This document shows, piece by piece, positions 1-5,459 of a stretch of 9,351 nt of DNA (positions are counted from its first letter, which is position 1; the number at the start of each line of letters is the position of its first letter). The notes beneath the pieces are model-generated. The model searched no databases. It saw only the letters and a list, made by a program, of their open reading frames with translations, and was not told the DNA's origin. The DNA comes from Hyphomicrobiaceae bacterium (lineage in GTDB: Bacteria > Pseudomonadota > Alphaproteobacteria > Rhizobiales > HXMU1428-3), in contig JANQQH010000238.1 in assembly GCA_028285025.1 (NCBI GenBank), positions 1 through 9,351 of the forward strand, written 5' to 3'. Both the position numbers and the translations under genes were made by a program.

Positions 1-795
1 ATCCACGTGGGCTTGCACCATCTGTTCACGAATGCCAAAGGACCACTCAGGGATCATCCAGGCCGGGTTGGCAATTGGCGTAAAGGGGAAGGCTTGCCCG
101 ATCACTGCAATTTTCACCCCGCCGCGCTCAAAATAAGCGGTTGGTTGGAACACCGGCTCTTCCCATTCCCGGTCCACCACATTGCCGGAGAGAAACGGAA
201 AGCCCAAAGCCTCAATCGCCTCGCGCACCCTTTCCGCGCCATAGGTAAATTCCCAATGGCCTGTCATGGCATCTGGCTTTAACAATCCCATCACATCCAT
301 GACATCTTGGCCTTGGGTTTTCAGCGCACTATAACTGCCTTGCCAACTATCGCCGCTATCAAGAAACAAACAGGCGCCTGCCCGCTCAGCGCGCACCCGG
401 TTTAAAATGGTTGCCACCCGGTCAAGCCCGCCCATTTTGCCATAAGCCTTGGCCAGGGAGATAAAGTCTTGGCTGGATAGAGCATAAGCTTGCCGAGACC
501 CTGGCTTGAGTTTGTAAAAATTTAAAAAATCCTCGCCCGTTAAATGCGGGATTTGAGAGCGCGTGCCACCAGGCCCTAAATTCAGGCTTGGTTCGCGATA
601 ATAAATTGGCTTTAATTGTGCGTGTAGGTCTGAAATATGCAGCAATGTCACATTGCCAACAGGCTTAAAGTCCAACAAATCATTTTCAGCAAGCTTTTGC
701 TGAGCGCACAACTGCGCCCATGAGCCAAAACTGCTGGAGCCAAAAATTGCGCTTGTGGCCACGCCTGCTTGTAAAAAGTCACGCCGAGAAATCAT
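1..795 (-). CDS. soxB: SoxB thiosulfohydrolase, N-terminal part (runs off left edge)
   Basis: This is the first 265 codons of a periplasmic SoxB, the di-manganese enzyme that hydrolyses sulfate from the SoxY-bound sulfur carrier during thiosulfate oxidation. The start ATG (793-795) is followed by a Tat signal peptide: S3-R4-R5-D6-F7-L8, a hydrophobic stretch to about residue 24, and a possible cleavage site at SWA/Q (25-28). Metallophosphoesterase-type motifs are HISDLHAQ (53-60, with D56 and H58), DSGDSWQGS (146-154) and the SoxB-type GHWEFTYG (179-186), which differs from the GNHEF of 5'-nucleotidases. Family members are usually about 560 residues, so roughly half is present. A purine-rich AAAGAG lies about 8 bases before the start. 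No sox gene lies directly upstream; an IS-like end begins 33 bases before the ATG, so the usual link to soxXYZA is broken on this side. The identification is firm; whether the gene is complete cannot be seen. Confidence 0.95.
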   Translation of the reverse strand, partial: MISRRDFLQAGVATSAIFGSSSFGSWAQLCAQQKLAENDLLDFKPVGNVTLLHISDLHAQLKPIYYREPSLNLGPGGTRSQIPHLTGEDFLNFYKLKPGSRQAYALSSQDFISLAKAYGKMGGLDRVATILNRVRAERAGACLFLDSGDSWQGSYSALKTQGQDVMDVMGLLKPDAMTGHWEFTYGAERVREAIEALGFPFLSGNVVDREWEEPVFQPTAYFERGGVKIAVIGQAFPFTPIANPAWMIPEWSFGIREQMVQAHVD

Positions 796-828
796 CAAAT
801 CTACTCTTTAAGACTGCTATAAAAGATC

Positions 829-849
829 TAGGCTCAGGACCTATTCATC
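829..849. repeat. IS-like terminal sequence, copy 1
   Basis: TA followed by GGCTCAGGACC (831-841), then TATTCATC. The same 21 bases recur at 1990-2010 with one difference, so the match is 20 of 21. The opposing end GGTTTTGAGCC-TA is at 2085-2097. The flanks are CTAG on the outer side here (828-831) and CTAG at 2095-2098, a target type used by IS5-family elements. No opposing end lies within the next 350 bases, so this is either a solo end or the left end of a segment of about 1.27 kb that includes everything to 2097. The assignment to IS5 or IS630 type is inferred from the TA/CTAG flanks only. Confidence 0.55.
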
Positions 850-1196
850 TTATCTCTTAATCATAACACAGAAAGCTGGCATATTTCGTTTGATCTGTTT
901 TGTATTATGACCAAGATCTTAAAGATCACCCGCCGACTGAACTCTTTTCAAATCCAGCCACGCCAATATCTAGTAATAGACCTTTCAAAATGGAAACTGA
1001 TATACGAACCGTTTGACGATCATTCATTTTTGCACGGCTTTAAAGCGGAAATAAACCTGTCGGCTCTTTGTTTCATTATGCTTGACTTCAACTTTTTATT
1101 ACTCCTTTCAAACATGTTAAATGTTTGTCCCGTCATTTGCTCCTAAAGGATTCAAATTGCAAAAAACGTAGCCGGTGTCTTTCCAGGGGAGAAAAT
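850..1196. other. Gene-poor stretch upstream of soxB
   Basis: I see no convincing gene here. A 79-codon plus-strand open frame at 907-1146 has no ribosome binding site, resembles no family I know, and has the phenylalanine- and leucine-rich composition expected of translated AT-rich spacer. The one structured feature is a short dyad at 1109-1127, CAAACAT-N5-ATGTTTG, lying about 70 bases before the small ORF at 1197. It could be an operator for that ORF, but seven-base arms in AT-rich DNA can occur by chance. Confidence 0.4.
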
Positions 1197-1295
1197 ATGA
1201 GCGTTGCTTCTAAAGAGAATGAAGCTCAAGTGTCTAAAGTACTTGTATTGGTGATTTTTAATCTTTTAGATCCCGTTGACAAATTCCATGACTAA
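1197..1295 (+). CDS. Small ORF of 32 residues with a strong ribosome binding site
   Basis: I do not recognise this product. It begins MSVASKENEAQVSK, followed by a short hydrophobic run (VLVLVIF) and the tail NLLDPVDKFHD. It is listed because AGGGGAG sits 5 bases before the ATG, much better than random spacer sequence would offer. The last third of the frame and the stop codon fall inside the 19-bp inverted repeat at 1266-1317. The original protein may therefore have been longer and been cut by insertion of, or rearrangement at, that repeat: the sequence up to VLVLVIF looks like a soluble N-terminus plus the start of a membrane segment or beta-strand, and the tail is encoded by the repeat arm. 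It could equally be a chance ORF or a leader peptide in front of a hairpin. Nothing downstream on the plus strand continues the protein convincingly. Confidence 0.3.
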   Translation: MSVASKENEAQVSKVLVLVIFNLLDPVDKFHD

Positions 1296-1317
1296 ATTAT
1301 TTGTCAACGGGATCTAA
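1266..1317. repeat. Perfect inverted repeat, 19-bp arms, 14-base loop
   Basis: The left arm TTAGATCCCGTTGACAAAT (1266-1284) and right arm ATTTGTCAACGGGATCTAA (1299-1317) are exact reverse complements around a 14-base loop. No run of T follows the stem on the plus strand, so a standard intrinsic terminator is unlikely. The TTTGTCAACGGG form resembles the outer ends of some DDE-transposase insertion sequences; if so, this is a head-to-head pair of ends left by two insertions. It could also be a protein-binding dyad or an RNA hairpin for the small ORF that runs into it. The repeat itself is directly visible; its nature is open. Confidence 0.85.
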
Positions 1318-1469
1318 GGGTAGGCGAAGGTTTTACTGTGTGCACGTTTTAGTTTACGTACAAAACTATCATATGCCAGAAAATGTTTGGCTGATGGATG
1401 GAGGCGCTCAAGGCCTCTATTTGGTTCAGCAGATGTGCTGAAAATTATTTTACTCTGCTCATATCGATT
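1314..1469 (-). pseudogene. Possible gene remnant, 51 open codons without a start
   Basis: Read on the minus strand, an open frame runs from just after a TGA (about 1472) to a TAG at 1314-1316 inside the inverted-repeat arm. It includes the stretches STSAEPNRGLERLHPSAKHF and LAYDSFVRKLKRAHSKTFAY, which have ordinary protein-like composition. It has no start codon and no ribosome binding site. The opposite strand is also open over most of the interval in one frame (1324-1488), so the coding direction is not settled. I recognise no family in either reading. If it is a remnant, its termination exactly in the repeat arm would suit the 3' end of an insertion-sequence gene, but no DDE or other transposase motif is visible. 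Confidence 0.2.
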
Positions 1470-1524
1470 TCAATTGGGAAGAAATTAAAGGCTATGAGGA
1501 AGGCGCCCTACAAAAAATGGCGGA

Positions 1525-1737
1525 TTATTCTGCTTTAGCTTCAGGCGTATTTGAGGCTTCACCTTCAGATTTATCTAATTTTTTGATTTTAAGTTCATTT
1601 AAATCTTTAACTTCAGCTTTACTTGCTACTTTGATTTCAGGTTTTTTTGACGCTTGAACGGCATGTTTTTCCCCACAAGCTAATGCATTACCTGTGAACG
1701 CTAAAGACATAATTATCGCGGTGATAAATTTTTTCAT
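1525..1737 (-). CDS. Small secreted Lys/Glu-rich protein, 70 residues
   Basis: This is a hypothetical exported peptide of unknown function. It begins MKKFITAIIMSLAFTGNALA: a two-lysine n-region, a hydrophobic core and an ALA cleavage site before C21, so signal peptidase I should release a mature part of about 50 residues. The C21 context (A-L-A-C) is not a good lipobox, so I favour a soluble periplasmic or secreted product over a lipoprotein. The mature part is very rich in Lys, Glu and Ala (about residues 30-70), with no domain I recognise, and looks disordered or strongly charged. A longer reading begins with TTG at 1807-1809, but its extra 24 residues spoil the signal peptide, so I chose the ATG at 1735-1737; the site before it (CGAAAG) is weak. 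It is a single gene, separated from the uptake operon by about 370 bases that include an IS-like repeat. Confidence 0.6.
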   Translation of the reverse strand: MKKFITAIIMSLAFTGNALACGEKHAVQASKKPEIKVASKAEVKDLNELKIKKLDKSEGEASNTPEAKAE

Positions 1738-1989
1738 ATATAACTTTCGTTTTAAGATAACCCTCGTTTTAATTTTCGCCAGCATAGCCATTTTTATTTT
1801 GTCAATCAAGTTTATATCATTCAGCTATATTATCTTTCTATACACACTGGCCTGTGCCAAGCAGTCATTATGAAAGCTATGAGCTTTTCCGGCGTTTTTT
1901 GCCAAAACAGGTTATTTTTTTCTGGCACGAATGCAGAATAAGGGCAAAAATAAAATCAAAATAATAATGGTTTTATAAGCTTGTGACAT

Positions 1990-2097
1990 TAGGCTCAGGA
2001 CCTAGTCATCAATCCATCGATTTTAAACTTAGATATTTAGCTCTTTGGGGTAGAGCAAACCTGCCCTTCCCCACAGAATAAATAGGTTTTGAGCCTA
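1990..2097. repeat. MITE-like 104-bp element with imperfect terminal inverted repeats
   Basis: GGCTCAGGACC (1992-2002) and the complement of GGTTTTGAGCC (2085-2095) match at 9 of 11 positions, and a TA dinucleotide flanks each end (1990-1991 and 2096-2097). The left end is nearly identical to the sequence next to soxB at 829-849. No coding capacity is present. The interior carries a hairpin at 2046-2073. TA flanks fit elements mobilised by IS630-type or some IS5-type transposases. It begins 13 bases beyond the stop codon of the DUF2218 gene, so it closes the uptake operon. The alternative is that the right end pairs with 829 instead, giving one 1.27-kb element. Confidence 0.5.
2046..2073 (-). 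terminator. Stable hairpin downstream of the uptake operon
   Basis: In the minus-strand transcript, UGGGG pairs with CCCCA, then one A-A mismatch, then AGGGCA pairs with UGCUCU (one G-U pair) around a GGUU tetraloop. On the plus strand the G-U pair becomes an A-C mismatch, so the fold is better for RNA reading through from the DUF2218 gene. No clear U-tract follows, so it may stabilise the mRNA 3' end or assist Rho-dependent stopping rather than act as a full intrinsic terminator. It lies inside the MITE-like element. Confidence 0.4.
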
Positions 2098-2109
2098 GAT
2101 GAGTAAACA

Positions 2110-2391
2110 TTACTCCCACTTTAAATGTTCAAGTTTTTCGCGAAATGCAAAACGAACGATATGGCTTTCTATAATTGATTGACATTGTGATAATTCTTCT
2201 TGTGTCGGAGCTTCCACATGAAATTCAAGATGGTCGATTTTATTATGAAGCAAAGCAGTGCCAAAAGGAAAAGTTACCTCGCCTTTTTGTTCAGTATATG
2301 AAACCTCAACCTTGTCGGCAAAATGTTTGCAAAGTTGCGCTAAATATTTTGAGGGTTTTTCAGTTTTGAATTGGCTAGAAGCAGTCAGCAT
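2110..2391 (-). CDS. DUF2218 family protein
   Basis: This is a 93-residue cytoplasmic protein of the DUF2218 family, whose biochemical role is unknown to me; members often sit beside siderophore receptors, transporters or siderophore-interacting reductases. Visible family features are an N-terminal S-x-x-F-x-T/S region, the central G-E-V-T-F-P-F-G (37-44), a beta segment HLEFHVEA (54-61), and the C-terminal helix with H77, R80-F81 and R84, ending in W92. The length is normal for the family. I chose the ATG at 2389-2391 because GAGAGAG lies just upstream; an ATG ten codons earlier (2419-2421) would overlap the ATPase stop and has no ribosome binding site. The gap to the ATPase stop is 16 bases, so it is the last gene of the operon. 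A role in handling the imported ferric complex or its iron is inference from context. Confidence 0.8.
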   Translation of the reverse strand: MLTASSQFKTEKPSKYLAQLCKHFADKVEVSYTEQKGEVTFPFGTALLHNKIDHLEFHVEAPTQEELSQCQSIIESHIVRFAFREKLEHLKWE

Positions 2392-2407
2392 AATCGTCTC
2401 TCTCTTT

Positions 2408-3196
2408 TTAATATGTTTCATTTGTTAAAGGGTCTAAAATCTCTATAGATATATTGTCATTCTCACCTGTATTAAGTTTGGCTTTCACTTTGAAAACCTG
2501 AGCAATATTTTCTTGCGTTAAAACCTCTTGTGGTGTGCCTGTTGCCACCACTTGGCCCTGATCCAGCAAGACTAAACGGTCAAAAAAACGGGTGACCAGA
2601 CTTAAATCATGAATGGCAACGAGTGCTATTTTTTTGTCTTGCCGTATATAGTTTTGCAGCTCCTGCAAAACTATGAGCCGCCAATGGAGATCAAGCGCAC
2701 TGGTTGGTTCATCAAGCAGACAGACTTCTGGTGAGCGCAGCAAAACCATGGCAACACCGACCAATTGGCGCTTGCCACCAGAAAGCGTTTGCAGTGGGCT
2801 CAATGCAACATCGGTTAACCCAAAGGTTTTAAACAGTGTTTCAATCCTTTGTTCTAAACCTTGGTCTGTAAGGGGTAAATCCAGCGCTCTTGCCAAACTG
2901 TAGAGTAATTCATAAGGGGTCAGCAAACTTGGTTGTGGGGGTGTTTGCGTCATAAGCCCTAACAGTTGACTTCGTTGTTTGGGAGAAAAATCGCCCAAGT
3001 CTGTATCATTTAGGGTGACGGTCTGCTTGCTCTTTTTGGGCCAAATCAAAGTTTGTAACAAGCTGGACTTACCGGCTGCGTTGGGCCCGATAAGCCCTAC
3101 CATATGGCCGGGGAGAAAGGGGGGCAAGGACACATTCTTTAAAATATGAGAGCGCCCATACCATAAGTTTAGATCTTGAATATGCAGGCTTGTCAT
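2408..3196 (-). CDS. ABC transporter ATP-binding protein, iron-complex (FecE/FhuC type)
   Basis: This 262-residue cytoplasmic ATPase powers the importer. Motifs in order: an aromatic A-loop region (LNLWYG, 9-14), Walker A GPNAAGKS (37-44), Q-loop region MTQ (82-86 area), signature LSGGKRQ (138-144), Walker B VCLLDE (158-163), D-loop SALD (166-169) and the switch histidine H196 in AIHDL. The A-x-D-L-x-L pattern with a long helical insert after the Q-loop fits the FecE/FhuC/BtuD class of type II importers. The start at 3194-3196 overlaps the permease stop in an ATGA quartet, a sign of translational coupling; an upstream extension to 3337 would overlap the permease by 145 bases and lacks ABC homology. 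About 30 residues after the core form a short C-terminal tail. The family assignment is firm; the substrate is not readable from this subunit. Confidence 0.95.
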   Translation of the reverse strand: MTSLHIQDLNLWYGRSHILKNVSLPPFLPGHMVGLIGPNAAGKSSLLQTLIWPKKSKQTVTLNDTDLGDFSPKQRSQLLGLMTQTPPQPSLLTPYELLYSLARALDLPLTDQGLEQRIETLFKTFGLTDVALSPLQTLSGGKRQLVGVAMVLLRSPEVCLLDEPTSALDLHWRLIVLQELQNYIRQDKKIALVAIHDLSLVTRFFDRLVLLDQGQVVATGTPQEVLTQENIAQVFKVKAKLNTGENDNISIEILDPLTNETY

Positions 3197-4233
3197 AGAT
3201 GTTTTCCTTTGGTCATAATTAGGAAAACTAGGATCGGGACACCAATTAACGAGGTAATAATCCCAACAGGAATAAGAACGCCTGGGATTATGGCTTTGGA
3301 TAGAAAGGACGCAAAGGATAACATCACCGCCCCGCATAAACAGGAGCCTGGTAATAAAAACCGATGGTCTTCACCCAGTAAAAGACGCGCAATATGAGGC
3401 CCAACCAGCCCAATAAAGCCGATGGTTCCTACAAAACAAACCGCAAAGGAGGACAAAACTGAGACCCGTAAAATCAGAAAAAAGCGCAAGCGAGCTATAT
3501 CAATACCACTGCTTGCCGTTTGCGCCTCACCGCTGCGCAATAGGGTCATCAGCCAAACTTGACGCATGCTAAAGGGCAGCACAAGCAGAAAAACAATGGT
3601 TACAATTATAACTTCTTGCCAGCCTGCTTTGGTTAAATTGCCAATGGTCCAGAACACAATTTGTTGTGCCGCTTCAGCTGAAGCAATATAAAACAACACC
3701 CCGATGAGGGCTTGACATAAAAACATCAAAGCGATGCCAAACAAGATCACAGAACTGCGAGACCCGCCTTGATGAATTGTAAAAAAAAGAATCAAAAGAC
3801 TGGCAATCACTGAAAACAACAGGCTGAGTGTAGGAACGGCGAAAGCTGTTGCTAAAAACGCATAACTGTGAAACAGCACAATTGCGATGCTCGCCCCCAA
3901 AACGCCAGCTGAGGCAATGCCCAAGATAAAAGGCTCGGCAAGCGGGTTATTAAGACCTGTTTGCGTCTCTAGTCCCGCAAGCCCAAGGGCTGCGCCAATC
4001 ACAATAGCAATGAGTGCGTCTGGTAAGCGAATGTCCCATAAAATAAGCCGCTCAGTAAGCTCTAGGCCGTTTGGGTCAAAAAGTCCTTGGAACACACGTT
4101 CTATGGTCAGGTTTGAAGGGCCAGTGATAATATCTAACATTAAAAAAATCAGACAGGCGAGACCAAGCCCAATAAGGAAGACCCCCTTTTTTAACGAGAG
4201 CTGTTTATAATCCTTGCTTAGTCTTTCCTCCAT
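3193..4233 (-). CDS. FecCD-family iron-complex permease
   Basis: This 346-residue inner-membrane protein has about ten hydrophobic segments, the first at about residues 17-36. Family landmarks are W-D-I-R-L-P (66-71), the Q-x-x-x-x-N-P-L-A-x-P-x-x-L-G block (91-105), G-E-A-Q-x-x-G (235-243) and the cytoplasmic coupling-helix region G-F-I-G-L-V-G-P-H-I-A-R (272-283). It would dimerise to form the path for a ferric chelate, with the ATPase docking on the coupling helix. Only one permease gene is present, so a homodimer (BtuC/HmuU-like) is expected rather than an FecC/FecD pair. The start ATG (4231-4233) lies 3 bases past the stop of the binding-protein gene, with AAAAGAAG just upstream; its end overlaps the ATPase start. 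The counted rows are about 52-55% GC, clearly higher than the receptor gene in the same operon. Confidence 0.94.
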   Translation of the reverse strand: MEERLSKDYKQLSLKKGVFLIGLGLACLIFLMLDIITGPSNLTIERVFQGLFDPNGLELTERLILWDIRLPDALIAIVIGAALGLAGLETQTGLNNPLAEPFILGIASAGVLGASIAIVLFHSYAFLATAFAVPTLSLLFSVIASLLILFFTIHQGGSRSSVILFGIALMFLCQALIGVLFYIASAEAAQQIVFWTIGNLTKAGWQEVIIVTIVFLLVLPFSMRQVWLMTLLRSGEAQTASSGIDIARLRFFLILRVSVLSSFAVCFVGTIGFIGLVGPHIARLLLGEDHRFLLPGSCLCGAVMLSFASFLSKAIIPGVLIPVGIITSLIGVPILVFLIMTKGKHL

Positions 4234-4236
4234 GCA

Positions 4237-5358
4237 TCACTTCTTTTCTTTTAAAGAGATGGAATAGATTCCCTTCAATTCAAAGGGTAAAAAACGTTGA
4301 GAGATCTCTTTCATTGTTGCTTGAGTAGAAACGTCTTCAAATAGCTCTGGGTGCACCCATTTGGCAAAGGAGACCACAGCAACAATGTTAAAAGGTGAGT
4401 TATAAAAATGGTGCCAAATCCCATGGGCACGCCCTGTATTTACCGCTTTTAAATTTTGCATGGATTTTGAGCCTGTGGCTCTTTTTAGAGATTCCAGAGC
4501 TTGTTTAACCGTCACACCAGGCCCAAGGAAAATGGTAGATTTTCTCTCGTTAAATTCATTCAATGTGCCTGAGGCGGTTCCAATCCAAACATCTGGGTTC
4601 TTGGCTAATAAAAATTCCATTGTATGAACTGCTGTTGGCCCCGGGGCAATTTTTGATGAAATATTGATCGCCCCGACAAAGTCAAGATAAGGGCCTAGCA
4701 TACCATCTGCCATACCTACGCAACATTGAAAGCGGCCTGGGTGAGCTTGCAGAAACGCAGTGGGCCGTTTGCCTTTATAAGTCGCAAGTGTCTTTGTGAT
4801 CATATCAAGTTTTGATTGATAGAAATCAATATACTCTTGGGCTTCTTTTTGACGGCCTAGGACTTTGCCAAGCATGCGAATAGAGGGCAGGGTGTTTTTC
4901 ATTGGGTTCATTCTGAAGTCTATAAACACAACCTTGGTGCCTGCTTTTTCAAGCAAAGAGATCAGCTCTTTATTTCTGACCCCAGGCCCATGATCGTGCA
5001 GACCAAAAATGGCCAGATCCGGTTTTAGAGCCAGCATTTTCTCTGCTGAAATACTATCGGCGCTTTGTTGCCCGTAAAGCTGTATTTTATTAAATTCAGG
5101 AAATTTCTTTTCAAAAGCGGTGCGAAAGGGTGAGTGATAGAGATCGTTTAACATGCCAACAACCCGCTTTGCAGGGTTTTCGCGTTCAAAAATACCAAGC
5201 CATGAAAGATAGCGTCCCTCACCAATGATGATCCGCTCTATAGGCTTATTGAGGGTGATCTTGCGGCCTGTTACATCCTCAACTGTAATTGGGTTTGCAT
5301 AAAGGGTAGGTTGAAAAAGCAAAATTAGAAAAAGACAGGTCAAAAAAATTCGGATCAT
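4237..5358 (-). CDS. Periplasmic iron-complex binding protein (FecB/FhuD type)
   Basis: This 373-residue solute-binding protein of the type III (helical-backbone) fold delivers the chelate from the receptor to the permease. A signal peptide occupies about residues 1-21, with probable cleavage at LYA/N. The start of the mature domain, ITVEDVTGRKITLNKPIERI (24-43), is typical of the family. Candidate ligand or metal contacts are H121-D122-H123, the C212-C213 pair in an AHPGRFQCC segment (205-213) and W315-H316-H317-F-Y-N (315-320); these are my reading, not proven sites. The C-terminal HPELF and FLPFELKGIYS stretches recur in alphaproteobacterial binding proteins next to TonB receptors. I chose the ATG at 5356-5358 (GAAAGAG upstream); the GTG at 5413-5415 adds 19 residues that would precede the signal peptide and lie in the leader hairpin. 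The gene follows the receptor by about 100 bases. Confidence 0.9.
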   Translation of the reverse strand: MIRIFLTCLFLILLFQPTLYANPITVEDVTGRKITLNKPIERIIIGEGRYLSWLGIFERENPAKRVVGMLNDLYHSPFRTAFEKKFPEFNKIQLYGQQSADSISAEKMLALKPDLAIFGLHDHGPGVRNKELISLLEKAGTKVVFIDFRMNPMKNTLPSIRMLGKVLGRQKEAQEYIDFYQSKLDMITKTLATYKGKRPTAFLQAHPGRFQCCVGMADGMLGPYLDFVGAINISSKIAPGPTAVHTMEFLLAKNPDVWIGTASGTLNEFNERKSTIFLGPGVTVKQALESLKRATGSKSMQNLKAVNTGRAHGIWHHFYNSPFNIVAVVSFAKWVHPELFEDVSTQATMKEISQRFLPFELKGIYSISLKEKK

Positions 5359-5380
5359 TATTTTATCTCTTTCAATAAAA

Positions 5381-5425
5381 TATAAAATCTGCAGCTCTTT
5401 TAAATAAAGAACCACAGATTTTATA
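5381..5425 (-). promoter_or_regulatory. Hairpin between receptor and binding-protein genes
   Basis: Perfect 11-bp arms, TATAAAATCTG and CAGATTTTATA, are separated by 23 bases that contain a weaker inner stem (TCTTT/AAAGA). It lies 23-67 bases before the binding-protein ATG and 35 bases past the receptor stop. In the minus-strand RNA it is followed by a U-rich run (UUUUAUU), so it may be a leaky terminator, an mRNA-protecting stem, or both. This would let the receptor be made in excess over the inner-membrane transporter, as is common for such operons. The structure is seen; the role is inferred. Confidence 0.6.
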
Positions 5426-5459
5426 CCAATAGAAGGGTGTTCACTCTAATAGTGGAGGC

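Noticed and set aside
907..1146. 79-codon plus-strand open frame
   Set aside because: No ribosome binding site, composition of translated AT-rich spacer, no family resemblance.
1266..1317. Inverted repeat as an intrinsic terminator
   Set aside because: The stem is long but no T-tract follows on the plus strand, and on the minus strand the following AAGATTAAAAATC is not T-rich.
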